A DNA stretch of 64,000 nt. It comes from Saprospiraceae bacterium. GTDB taxonomy: Bacteria; Bacteroidota; Bacteroidia; Chitinophagales; Saprospiraceae. The notes below the pieces were generated by a model, which saw nothing but the letters and a program-made list of their open reading frames with translations, made no database searches and was not told the DNA's origin. The stretch lies in NCBI GenBank assembly GCA_022448945.1, contig JAKVCV010000011.1, forward strand, positions 62,001-126,000, in the 5' to 3' direction. Positions 55,761-64,000 of this stretch are shown one piece after another (position 1 is the stretch's first letter; each line of letters begins with the position of its first letter). The position numbers and the translations under genes were made by a program.

Positions 55761-57935
55761 ATGCCAAAATTTTCTACAAACTATCCTGTAGTTATATCTG
55801 CTCTTTTGTTTTTCATAATACCCAATATTAATTTAGCCCAATGCACATTAACGGCCAACACACCTACAGACACTATTGTGTGTGGAGACTGCATTGAATT
55901 ATCAGCTTTTGGACAAGGACAAGGGGTTTCTATTTTTAATGAAGACTTCAATTCAGGTGGGTTTAGTACTGGATGGGGATCAACTCCAGGTGCTGTCAAC
56001 TTCACAAACCCGTGCTCCTCAAACGGTGTCGACGGAACGACACACGCCTGGATGGACAATAACACTTCTGTCCCCAGAACACTCCAATCTGCAAATTACA
56101 ATCTAAGTTCAGGAACCTCTGGTGTTACTATTTGCTTTGATATGCTATTCGCAGAACAAGGCAATGCCGCTCCTTGCGAAGGCCCCGATGAACCAGATGA
56201 AGGGGTTTATCTCCAATATTCTATAGATGGAGGCAACACCTGGGTTAATATACATTATTTTGACCCAAACGGAGGATATGATCAATCACTAATCAACTGG
56301 AACAACTGGTGCTTTCAGCTACCTCCTGCTGCAATTACTCCTAACACAATTATAAGGTGGTTTCAGGATAATGATTCCGGAGCAGATTACGACCATTGGG
56401 GAATTGATAATGTCAATATTTATTTTAATGATCCCAACTACAATATAACCTGGCTACATGACAATTTCTCTTATGGAACAGGAAATAGTGGTGGCATAAA
56501 CCCAAACTTAGTTTGCCCTCTTGCTACTACAACTTATAATGTAAACATGACTAATGGGGTCTCTAACTGTTCAGCATCAGTGACCGTAAATGTCAAAAAC
56601 CCAACATTCAGAATAAATGCTAGTCCTGACACTTTTATTTGTACAGGTGCCTGTGTGACACTTAGTGGTGAAGCTACAGTAATTGTTTCAGAAGGAGGTT
56701 TAAAAAGATTTGAAAATAACCAACCATCAATTGTAACAAGTGGATTGGCATCTGTAGGCATTAATGTTCAGAATTTAAATGCAACAAGCATCCCTGCCAA
56801 CGCTATACAAGAAGTATGTATTAACAACTTTAGCTTTTCAGGTTCACAAATATGTACTAACTTTATGGGATGCAATTGCAATGGCACTAATATTTCATTT
56901 GGCAGTACTTGCAACCTTGACATAAGCAGTTTTCAGGTTAATTTAATCACACCAGATAATTGCAGAATCGAACTTGTACCTGTAGGTGCAGCATCAGGCA
57001 CAGCCTATTCAAATGTTTGTTTTGTCCCTTCTGGAGGAGCAAACATAAATGGAGGAAATTTTCCTGGTCCCGGACAATGGTCCCCAAATCAAAATTTCAA
57101 CAATTTGAGTGGTTGCCAAGCAAATGGGGTTTGGCAAATAGAATTTGATGCTGGTGCCGGACTGGGGTTTGGGCTTGGTTCATTAATGGGATGGTCTATA
57201 TTATTTGATGATCCAGAAATCAGTTATCCTGCTAACTTCACATGGTCACCTACAACAAACATGACAAACAGCAACACATTAACCCCTACAGTATGTCCAC
57301 CAACTGCAGGAAACTATACATACACCCTTCAAGCTACGGACAACGCAGGATGCACCAACGAATCTCGGTCAGTTACATTTTCTGTGGGTTGTCTTATGGA
57401 CAATGACCTGTTAAATTTTAACGGACTACCAAAATCAAATTACAATCTATTGCATTGGTCAACATCTTATAATTCAAAAATTGAAAAATTTGAAATACAA
57501 ACATCCCCCAATGGCTTTTCTGATATCTCCACTAAAGGTGAAATAACCCCAACTAACACTCAATCTGAATTTATATTTAAAGATTTTAATCCTTTGGCTA
57601 AATCATATTATAGACTAAAAAACACAACAGAATGGGGTGAAATAGAATTTTCTAATTGGATTTTTATAGATAATTCCAATATAAATATACAATCTCTAAA
57701 AATCACAAAAAACAATAATGACATAATAGAAATTTCCTGTTATTCGGAACAAAACTATACTACTGAAATATACATTTTTGACGTACTAGGAAAATTGATC
57801 CTGAATCAAAAAAAGAAGCTCACAACTGGCAATAATAGCATAAAAATAAACTTTTCCAATTATACCCAAGGAATATATATTATTGGCCTAAAAAACAAAG
57901 ATCATATGTTGGTTAAAAAGTTTTATAATGATTAA
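55761..57935 (+). CDS. Large T9SS-secreted protein with reelin-like and P-domain-like regions
   Basis: A 724-residue secreted protein when started at the ATG at 55761, which gives a proper signal peptide (MPKFSTNYPVVISALLFFI); an ATG at 55722 adds 13 residues. Residues about 50-190 resemble a reelin-type subrepeat (YSIDGGNTWVNIHYF, IIRWFQDNDSGADYDHWGID). A Cys-containing region (about 330-480) resembles a proprotein-convertase P domain. An Ig-like segment (FTWSPTTNMTNSNTLTPTVC) and a T9SS sorting domain (from about 640, ending GIYIIGLKNKDHMLVKKFY) follow. No enzyme active site is evident. It lies 57 bases after the hydrolase gene on the same strand, so it may belong to the same unit. Confidence 0.85.
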   Translation: MPKFSTNYPVVISALLFFIIPNINLAQCTLTANTPTDTIVCGDCIELSAFGQGQGVSIFNEDFNSGGFSTGWGSTPGAVNFTNPCSSNGVDGTTHAWMDNNTSVPRTLQSANYNLSSGTSGVTICFDMLFAEQGNAAPCEGPDEPDEGVYLQYSIDGGNTWVNIHYFDPNGGYDQSLINWNNWCFQLPPAAITPNTIIRWFQDNDSGADYDHWGIDNVNIYFNDPNYNITWLHDNFSYGTGNSGGINPNLVCPLATTTYNVNMTNGVSNCSASVTVNVKNPTFRINASPDTFICTGACVTLSGEATVIVSEGGLKRFENNQPSIVTSGLASVGINVQNLNATSIPANAIQEVCINNFSFSGSQICTNFMGCNCNGTNISFGSTCNLDISSFQVNLITPDNCRIELVPVGAASGTAYSNVCFVPSGGANINGGNFPGPGQWSPNQNFNNLSGCQANGVWQIEFDAGAGLGFGLGSLMGWSILFDDPEISYPANFTWSPTTNMTNSNTLTPTVCPPTAGNYTYTLQATDNAGCTNESRSVTFSVGCLMDNDLLNFNGLPKSNYNLLHWSTSYNSKIEKFEIQTSPNGFSDISTKGEITPTNTQSEFIFKDFNPLAKSYYRLKNTTEWGEIEFSNWIFIDNSNINIQSLKITKNNNDIIEISCYSEQNYTTEIYIFDVLGKLILNQKKKLTTGNNSIKINFSNYTQGIYIIGLKNKDHMLVKKFYND

Positions 57936-57966
57936 CTTTGATTTATTATAAAAAAACAAACCCACT

Positions 57967-58326
57967 ATGGCAAAGAAAAGTCAGATAATCTGGTATGGTA
58001 TTGCTCATGTAAAAAAAGTTGGTTTTAGTGCTCAAAAGATTGGCAATGCTATGGGCGCTGAAACATATATCGCAATAAGAGCTGATAACGCTGAAGTATT
58101 TAGGTATAAAGCTATTGCTGTAATGAGGCAAAACAGGTTCCAATTATTAAGCTTAGACCATATTCGAACAGAATTTGATGTTCCAAAAGATGGAGACAAT
58201 CCATTAGTTGAAGAAATTATTTCGCTATTTAAAAAATTATCACAAGGCGGAAAATCATTTGCCTGGGGGAATTTTTACCCACATGGTGAATATAATTTTT
58301 TCATCCCCCCCATTAAAGAAGAATAA
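57967..58326 (+). CDS. Small conserved-looking protein, unknown function
   Basis: A 119-residue soluble protein of mixed alpha/beta composition, with no signal peptide or membrane helix. It has a basic N-terminus (MAKKSQIIWYGIAHVKKVGFS) and an aromatic, proline-rich C-terminus (GNFYPHGEYNFFIPP). I recognise no family. Coding is supported by even codon use and the absence of a competing frame. It follows the large secreted protein by 31 bases on the same strand. Confidence 0.65.
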   Translation: MAKKSQIIWYGIAHVKKVGFSAQKIGNAMGAETYIAIRADNAEVFRYKAIAVMRQNRFQLLSLDHIRTEFDVPKDGDNPLVEEIISLFKKLSQGGKSFAWGNFYPHGEYNFFIPPIKEE

Positions 58327-58367
58327 ATGTCTAGAATTGACCACTCATACCAATTAAAAACTCTAAA

Positions 58368-59408
58368 TCATCTATCAATTGCACTCAATATTTTCTTATT
58401 AATTTTCTTAATCAACCCAGGACCCTCATAAATAAATCCAGTATATATCTGTATCAAATCCGCACCGGCATTCAGCTTTTCAATAGCATCTTCCGGACTA
58501 TGTATGCCTCCTACTCCAATAACAGGAAAAGCATTATTTGATTTTTCTTTAAGATATTTAATGACCTCTGTTGATCTTTTTTGAACAGGCTTCCCACTTA
58601 AGCCACCCAAGCCAATTCCATTAATTTTTTCAGCAGATGTTTTTAGATCATTTCTTGCCGTAGTGGTATTAGTAGCAATGATACCATCTATTTTTGTTTT
58701 AATTGCGAGGTCAACAACTTCATCTAACTCCGACTTATTAAGATCAGGAGATATTTTAAGTAATATTGGTTTAGGTTTTAATTTTGACGCATTGATGTTG
58801 TGCAGTTCCTCAAATAGTTTAACAAGGAATTCAGTGTTTTGAAGACCACTTAAATCTTTTACATTCGGGCAACTTATATTAACAACAAAATAATCTACAT
58901 AATCATGAAGGGTTTTGAAATTAAAGATATAATCGTCCAAAGCATTGTTATTATCCGTTTCAGTGTTTTTACCAATATTGCCTCCTATAATAATATTAGT
59001 CTTCCTTTTTTTTAGACGCTTAATCGCATCTTCAGCACCCAGGTTATTAAAACCCATACGGTTTATCAAACCTTGATCTTCAACTATTCTGAACAATCTG
59101 GGTTTCGTATTTCCAGACTGCGGTCTAGGCGTAAGCGTACCCACCTCTATAAACCCAAAACCTAAGTTCGCCAATTGATTAAACCACCTCGCATCCTTAT
59201 CAAAACCCGCAGCCAAACCAACAGGATTGTTAAATTTAAGCCCAAATAGTTTTCTTTCAAGTTTTGGATCCTTTAATGTAAACAACATCCTTATAAGGCT
59301 GGAAATTCCGGGTACTGCAGACAAAAAGGAAAGACAACCCATTGCAAAATAATGGGCTTTTTCAGGCTGCATTCTAAACATCAATGGCTTAATAAAATAT
59401 TTATACAT
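58368..59408 (-). CDS. pyrD: Dihydroorotate dehydrogenase (quinone), class 2
   Basis: A 346-residue class 2 dihydroorotate dehydrogenase, the membrane-linked FMN enzyme of pyrimidine synthesis that passes electrons to quinone. The N-terminal amphipathic region (MYKYFIKPLMFRMQPEKAHYF) fits membrane binding. Motifs are NPVGLAAGFDKDA, EVGTLTPRPQSGN, RMGFNN, and VVNISCPN with the catalytic serine. The C-terminus has IGVGGIHSPEDAIEKLNAGA for FMN phosphate binding. Length is normal. No other pyr gene is adjacent. Confidence 0.96.
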   Translation of the reverse strand: MYKYFIKPLMFRMQPEKAHYFAMGCLSFLSAVPGISSLIRMLFTLKDPKLERKLFGLKFNNPVGLAAGFDKDARWFNQLANLGFGFIEVGTLTPRPQSGNTKPRLFRIVEDQGLINRMGFNNLGAEDAIKRLKKRKTNIIIGGNIGKNTETDNNNALDDYIFNFKTLHDYVDYFVVNISCPNVKDLSGLQNTEFLVKLFEELHNINASKLKPKPILLKISPDLNKSELDEVVDLAIKTKIDGIIATNTTTARNDLKTSAEKINGIGLGGLSGKPVQKRSTEVIKYLKEKSNNAFPVIGVGGIHSPEDAIEKLNAGADLIQIYTGFIYEGPGLIKKINKKILSAIDR

Positions 59409-59481
59409 TAGGTTTATTTGCTAATTAAACTATAAAAGCCAATAAATTATCCATACCAAACTTTAATTATTAGACACTAAA

Positions 59482-59895
59482 TTATATCATATATTTTAAG
59501 TTCATCCCATAAAGTAGTACAAATAAAAACACAAAAACCATAACATCAAAACGAGGCATTCCATACCCAAACAGAAAAGGAAAGAACACGCTTGCAAAAC
59601 AGGAAAGCAAATAGAAATAAAAACCAAGCTTCCTGAGTTGCCACATTTTAATGCTTCCAAACAAAGATAGCAGGGATATAAAAATAGCTATCAACAAATA
59701 AATCTTTACTCCAGAGTTCGACAAACCAGTTATTCCGGGAAAAATATCTGACACTATCCCAACACCCATAATAATTAGACCATAAAACAATATGGAGGAT
59801 CCGCTACCAACAAAAGAGAATAGACATATTACTGTCAAAAACAAAGGTCTTTCAATCTTTTGTTCTTCCGAGGAGTCTAAAACTTCAAAACTCAT
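59482..59895 (-). CDS. Small membrane protein, unknown function
   Basis: A 137-residue protein with a short polar N-terminus (MSFEVLDSSEEQKIERP) and four hydrophobic helices (about 19-45, 60-80, 85-108 and 115-135). No family recognised. It lies 73 bases upstream of pyrD on the same strand and could be transcribed with it, but a functional link is not implied. Confidence 0.65.
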   Translation of the reverse strand: MSFEVLDSSEEQKIERPLFLTVICLFSFVGSGSSILFYGLIIMGVGIVSDIFPGITGLSNSGVKIYLLIAIFISLLSLFGSIKMWQLRKLGFYFYLLSCFASVFFPFLFGYGMPRFDVMVFVFLFVLLYGMNLKYMI

Positions 59896-60173
59896 AAATT
59901 AATTTTTATAAATAAAACGTCCCCTGTTACTTTGATCTAATACAACTTATAAAAAACAAATATGTTTTCCAAGTTATAGTCCGAATGAATGTATTTAGAA
60001 AAAGAAAATCATCCACAAATATTAACAATTAATATCAAATAACATTTATTATAATATTTAATACATATCTTTCTTGCCTTAATAATTGAATATTAAGCAG
60101 CCATTATTAAATATGAATCCGTTAAATAGAAGGAACACGGCAGTCCATAAACTCAAACAATAAAGCAAAGCAG

Positions 60174-60746
60174 ATGTCAGAAAAAATAATTGATAATCAG
60201 TCATTTATAGAAGTAGACTATTCAGGAAAACGTCTAAACATACATAAATATGAATGCTGCAGTTTCAAAAACTGTACATTTCAGGAAAGTCTATTATCTA
60301 GTATTACCTTTATGGAATGCACTTTTGAAAATTGTGATTTTGGTTTAGCTAATGTAAAAAGCACTGCTTTTAAAGATGTACGATTTATCAACTGCAAATT
60401 GGTTGGACTAAAATTCTGTGACTGTAACGATTTTTTATTATCCCTATATTTTGAGCATTGCAATTTACACTTTGCATCTTTCAGAGAGTTATTACTTCAG
60501 GGAACGACTTTCAGGAACTGTAATTTAAAAGAGGTTGATTTCTCTGCTGCAGATTTAACTAATTCCATATTTGACAATTGTGATTTAGATCGCACGATTT
60601 TTGATCAAAGTAAACTTGAAAAAGTTGATTTTTTTACTGCCTACAATTATAATATTAACCCACAAACTAACCGAATAAAAAATGCCAGATTCTCGAAAGA
60701 TGGCGTTAGCGGTTTACTTGGAAATTATAACATTATCATTGAATAA
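60174..60746 (+). CDS. Pentapeptide-repeat protein
   Basis: A 190-residue protein made of pentapeptide repeats of the A(D/N)LXX type, expressed here as C(T/N/D)F and similar five-residue steps: FKNCTFQES, FMECTFENCDF, FRNCNLKEVDFSAADL and FDNCDLDRTIFDQS. It should fold as a right-handed quadrilateral beta helix. The final YNYNINPQTNRIKNARFS and GVSGLLGNYNIIIE is a conserved C-terminal cap in this group. Some members (MfpA, Qnr) mimic DNA and bind gyrase; whether this one does is unknown. Confidence 0.88.
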   Translation: MSEKIIDNQSFIEVDYSGKRLNIHKYECCSFKNCTFQESLLSSITFMECTFENCDFGLANVKSTAFKDVRFINCKLVGLKFCDCNDFLLSLYFEHCNLHFASFRELLLQGTTFRNCNLKEVDFSAADLTNSIFDNCDLDRTIFDQSKLEKVDFFTAYNYNINPQTNRIKNARFSKDGVSGLLGNYNIIIE

Positions 60747-60844
60747 CCTCCTTAAGGCTTGCGTAATGCAACTAGATTAATTATACATATTTTGATATGT
60801 TGCTTTTTTTAAGTACCTTAAAAGTAAATTGACGAAAGAGAAAA

Positions 60845-62398
60845 ATGAAATATAAGGATAGATACGAAGATGAAGACCAACATGAACAAAGTGTTCATAG
60901 TAAGACCTGGCAGGACATGGGCAAGGTGACTGAATTTCCTGAAGTTGACCCTGCAGAAAATGATACAATACAAAAAAAAGAAAAAATCCCTCAAATTTCT
61001 GCCGAAGAACAACAAGCGGTTGAAGATTGGAGAAATAGTCCTGCCATGCAAAAAGGACTTCTAAATATGTTGCCGAAAAGTAATGGCTCTAATGCTGCAT
61101 CTAATGAAAGTGCGCATGAAAACCTTCCACAGATAATACAAAAACAAGAAATAGAAGGAGAAGAAGAATCAACTAATACTACTGCATCTCGTATACCAGC
61201 AGTTGCAGTGCCAAATATTATAGATGTTACCTCTATCAATGATCCCGTTGCGCGGAACAACCAAATCAATTCGTGGTACAATATGGTTGACAGCTCAATG
61301 ACAACCTATCTAGGAACACCTCAAGTACCCAACTGGGCAACTTACGGAAAACATGCTTCCTCTAATGCAGGTGCACAAATTCGTAATATGGATGATGGCA
61401 TTGCTACACTTGGTGATGTCGCAAGTATATTGGGCGGCCTTATTGTCTCAGATCCTATCGGATCAATCCAATCGTCAATAAGAGCTTTCAGAACAGTTAC
61501 AGGACTCCTATCTCAGGAAGGCATGACACAACAAGCCATGCAACTTGGTTTTGCCAAAGCTGGTGTAAGCGACTCAAACATACAAGATGTCATAGATGCC
61601 TCAGCAGAAGTTACGACTTTTGAATGGTCTGATTTAATCCCTGGGGTTGCCCTTTATGAACAAGCAGAATTAGCTGGCTCTGTTGGCAAAATTGCCCTTA
61701 AGGTTGCTTCAGCGATACCAACTATAATTTCGTCACTTGCTTCTATTCGCAATAATCTTATCACCGGCAACACTCAAATATATCAAAATATAGCTCCTGT
61801 ATACGCTAGTTTCTTTGCTGCAGCAAATGCATCCGCTACAGGAAACCCTGGCGAGATGTCATTCGCTGGAGACTCAAATGGCTTCATATCTGCTGGTTTT
61901 GCACTTTATGGTGAAGTTGCAGCACTTGCTCGTCAAATAGCTGTACTCCCTGATGGCCCTGAAAAAGAAGCATTGAAAGCCGAAAGGCTTGAAAAAATAA
62001 AACGAGCAAATTTGCTGGTTGTATTCCACGAACAGGCAATTGTTGCTCAGCCCATATACGATCTAATGTTTGAAGAACTAGCTGCAATGTCTGGCACCAT
62101 GTCTATTGTAGACCCTAATGGCACTTTTGAGCTTTTACCGAATGGCGGGAACTGGGCTGACCTTTATACTCGAATGGGTATGGATCCAACAGGTGCTCCA
62201 GCTATTGAAGACATGACTGCTGATGAGGTGCCAGAATTCCGAGATGAAAATGACCCAGCGGCAGAAGGAACAATTGGCGCCTATTTTGGTAATGTCTATA
62301 ATGAAGATGGAGAAGTCGATACTTCAGAAGAAGACGACCCTGAAACAGAAGAAAAACTACATGAGGACCCTGCATATATCGAGAGACTTCGAAGATAA
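60845..62398 (+). CDS. Uncharacterised protein with NWATY...AS...AG and HEQ signatures
   Basis: A 517-residue protein without signal peptide. The first 110 residues are charged and disordered and include QIIQKQEIEGEEE, reminiscent of linkers in DUF4157-type proteins linked to contractile injection systems. Residues about 137-185 contain NNQINSWYNMVDSSM and NWATYGKHASSNAGAQIRNM. Around residue 400 the helix NLLVVFHEQAIVAQPIYDLM follows. From memory, similar blocks (NW..f..wAS..aG..IR, and N.LvglHEQ..lQP.I) occur together in uncharacterised proteins, mostly actinobacterial. A Gly/Ala/Ser-rich hydrophobic stretch lies in the middle. The end is acidic. Function unknown. Confidence 0.75.
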   Translation: MKYKDRYEDEDQHEQSVHSKTWQDMGKVTEFPEVDPAENDTIQKKEKIPQISAEEQQAVEDWRNSPAMQKGLLNMLPKSNGSNAASNESAHENLPQIIQKQEIEGEEESTNTTASRIPAVAVPNIIDVTSINDPVARNNQINSWYNMVDSSMTTYLGTPQVPNWATYGKHASSNAGAQIRNMDDGIATLGDVASILGGLIVSDPIGSIQSSIRAFRTVTGLLSQEGMTQQAMQLGFAKAGVSDSNIQDVIDASAEVTTFEWSDLIPGVALYEQAELAGSVGKIALKVASAIPTIISSLASIRNNLITGNTQIYQNIAPVYASFFAAANASATGNPGEMSFAGDSNGFISAGFALYGEVAALARQIAVLPDGPEKEALKAERLEKIKRANLLVVFHEQAIVAQPIYDLMFEELAAMSGTMSIVDPNGTFELLPNGGNWADLYTRMGMDPTGAPAIEDMTADEVPEFRDENDPAAEGTIGAYFGNVYNEDGEVDTSEEDDPETEEKLHEDPAYIERLRR

Positions 62399-62492
62399 CT
62401 TTGTTGTTTAATTGTTAAAGTAAGACCTAAACCCACAAATACTTCATTTTATTTACGTTTAAAAAGAAAACTATACAACAAAAAATAATTCA

Positions 62493-63017
62493 ATGAAAGT
62501 ATATCTATTACTATTAACCGTTATTTTCCTATACAATGCCTGCGAAAAACCACCATGCACTGAAAGCTATATTCCTGGGGAAATTATTCTAACATTTAAA
62601 GATAGTACTACTCTGTTAGAAACTTATGACCTTATGGATTCCTTAAACTTAAGTATTTTAAACCTTAATAATTTTGATTACTATTTAAACAATAACAACA
62701 CCCCTATTGATACAATCATAAATAAATTAGAATCAAAAAACTATTTAGTTCTACATTCGTACACACAAAACACGCCTTTTCAAACAGAATTCAATCTCGC
62801 ATTCAACAACTTTGACCTTATATCTAAATCTGACTGGTTTACGACCGTCACTCAATACCAACTCGTTGAAAAAACCAGTAATATAAGTTTTATGAAATTC
62901 GGAACGATTAAGGTCCCCGAATCCGAAGAAAATTATTGGATAGAAATCCTTAATGAGCATAAGAATATAACTAGTGCAAGTCGAAATGCCCATGTATGTA
63001 TTTCATACTGCCAATGA
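62493..63017 (+). CDS. Small lipoprotein, unknown function
   Basis: A 174-residue predicted lipoprotein; the leader ends in YNAC with attachment at Cys17. The start of the mature part (ESYIPGEIILTFKDSTT) resembles the inhibitor-type prodomains of subtilases, a ferredoxin-like fold that often begins PGEIIVKF. A second alpha/beta unit follows (FGTIKVPESEENYWIEIL, ending NAHVCISYC). No protease is adjacent, so a free inhibitor-like role is only a guess. Confidence 0.72.
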   Translation: MKVYLLLLTVIFLYNACEKPPCTESYIPGEIILTFKDSTTLLETYDLMDSLNLSILNLNNFDYYLNNNNTPIDTIINKLESKNYLVLHSYTQNTPFQTEFNLAFNNFDLISKSDWFTTVTQYQLVEKTSNISFMKFGTIKVPESEENYWIEILNEHKNITSASRNAHVCISYCQ

Positions 63018-63159
63018 TTATAAACGCAATTTCAAAAAACATATGAAATTTGTTTAGTTTAAAGAGGTTTGATTATATTTCAGTTTCTTATTAAATTTGA
63101 GTCAATTAAAAACAAAGGGAATCGTTAATAGCTGATCCCCTTGACCAAAAGAAACAGAA

Positions 63160-64000
63160 ATGACACTTAAAAGCTTAATTATCCACATGTTCATAATTAG
63201 CCCACTAGCAATTACTGGACAAGAGATTGTAAAACTCGACGAAGTGGTGAAAATAGCTATAGAAAATAATTTCAATATAAAAATTGCTAAAAATGACCTT
63301 GAGATTTCTGCCTTGAATGCAACTATTGGCAATGCTGGGTTTTTACCTACAGTTGATTTCTCTGCTGGCTATAATTACTCCAATACCATATCTAAAACCA
63401 CCTTTCATGGTGGATTCCCTGATCAAAACAATAGTGCCGCTGCTTCCCAGAATTACAATGCTAATTTAAATCTAAATTACACACTTTTTGATGGCCTGAA
63501 ACCTGTTTACAAGCTCAAACGATCTAAGCTAGATGTAACACTAAGAAATACACAATATAAACAGGCAATTGAAAATACAATTTACGAAGTAATACAAGCC
63601 TATTATTCATTGGCAATTCTTCAGGAAGACTACAGAATTGCAGAACAAAAATTATCATTTACAAAGGTTCAGTTAGATCGCATAGAAACCAAACGAAAAT
63701 ATGGTCAGGGAACTGAAGTAGAACGCCTCAATCTTTTGACAAGCTACAATAAAGACAGCACACAGCTGCTACGTCTAAAGCTGAACATACGACAATCAAT
63801 TCGGCAAATCAATAAAGCCATAGGAACTGAAGATATTACAGATGCTGTTATTGTAAAAGCCGACACCGACCTTGACCTTGATATTAACTATGAAAAAACT
63901 TTGGAGTCAGCCCTGCAAAACAATTTAATGATACTACAGGCAAATCAAAATATTACCCGTTCTAAGCTAGACCTTAAAATTGCTAAAACAGAGCTGTATC
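63160..64000 (+). CDS. TolC family outer-membrane efflux protein (partial)
   Basis: The reading frame opens at the ATG at 63160 and runs to the window end without a stop (280 codons seen). A signal peptide covers about 20 residues (ending ITGQ). The rest has the TolC/OEP layout: VVKIAIENNFNIKIAKNDLE, LPTVDFSAGYNYS, LFDGLKPVYKLKRSKLD, and a long coiled coil (YSLAILQEDYRIAEQKLSF...) with YGQGTEVERLNLLTSYNKD. It would form the outer-membrane channel of a tripartite exporter; membrane-fusion and pump genes would be expected beyond the window. Confidence 0.92.
   Translation, partial: MTLKSLIIHMFIISPLAITGQEIVKLDEVVKIAIENNFNIKIAKNDLEISALNATIGNAGFLPTVDFSAGYNYSNTISKTTFHGGFPDQNNSAAASQNYNANLNLNYTLFDGLKPVYKLKRSKLDVTLRNTQYKQAIENTIYEVIQAYYSLAILQEDYRIAEQKLSFTKVQLDRIETKRKYGQGTEVERLNLLTSYNKDSTQLLRLKLNIRQSIRQINKAIGTEDITDAVIVKADTDLDLDINYEKTLESALQNNLMILQANQNITRSKLDLKIAKTELY

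Noticed and set aside
63029-63051. Short AT-rich hairpin after the small lipoprotein gene
   Set aside because: Only seven A/T-rich pairs and no clean T-run; too weak to call a terminator.
63527-63545. TAACACTAAGAA identical to part of the operator-like site at 52468
   Set aside because: It lies inside the tolC-like coding sequence and lacks the opposite half-site; treated as chance.
1-64000. tRNA, rRNA, CRISPR arrays, insertion sequences or prophage
   Set aside because: Reading both strands showed no cloverleaf signatures, no regular spaced repeats, and no transposase, integrase or phage structural gene.

Overview
The window looks like chromosomal DNA of an AT-rich Bacteroidota bacterium. 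Evidence: a SusC/SusD pair, at least six secreted proteins with C-terminal type IX secretion (T9SS) sorting domains, SprB-like and FISUMP-like domains, promoters of the Bacteroidota type (TAnnTTTG at -7, in two cases with TTTG near -33), and few visible Shine-Dalgarno sites. The exact family cannot be fixed from this sequence. I see no rRNA, tRNA, CRISPR array, insertion sequence or phage gene.

Layout. 0-12 kb: ygiQ radical SAM enzyme, a hybrid histidine kinase, secreted proteins, an ALDH7-type aldehyde dehydrogenase, a TraB/GumN protein, a T9SS cargo/FISUMP pair and a PQQ-repeat lipoprotein. 11.7-19 kb: flavin reductase, a HisC-like protein that has lost its PLP lysine, an atypical metallophosphoesterase, a single-domain ArsA-type ATPase overlapping an ElaA-like acetyltransferase, then coaX and an outer-membrane protein. 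19-33 kb: TPR protein, M1 aminopeptidase, envelope proteins, a membrane-anchored patatin, rplY, pth, a YD-repeat-like protein and a DUF58 protein. 33-36 kb: a large secreted GH18 protein with CUB modules.

36.3-53.2 kb is an alpha-glucan (starch/maltodextrin) utilisation locus. susC-susD run on the + strand. They converge on a - strand series: a small T9SS protein, a T9SS-secreted GH13 amylase, GH31 alpha-glucosidase, two lipoprotein GH13 enzymes and an SLC45-like sugar transporter. A Nudix-derived (NrtR-type) regulator is divergent from this series. A near-identical 22-base element lies upstream of susC and in the regulator/amylase intergenic region, with a third related site next to the regulator start, so I propose it as the operator that ties the two arms together. 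The likely flow is surface digestion by the T9SS amylase, uptake through SusCD, periplasmic trimming by the GH13 lipoproteins, import by the MFS carrier, and cytoplasmic hydrolysis by the GH31 enzyme, which has no visible signal peptide.

53.3-64 kb: a TetR regulator overlapping a T9SS-tailed hydrolase whose active-site region resembles polyesterases/PETases, another large secreted protein, pyrD, a pentapeptide-repeat protein, an unusual 517-residue protein of unknown function, a small lipoprotein, and the start of a TolC-family gene cut by the window end.
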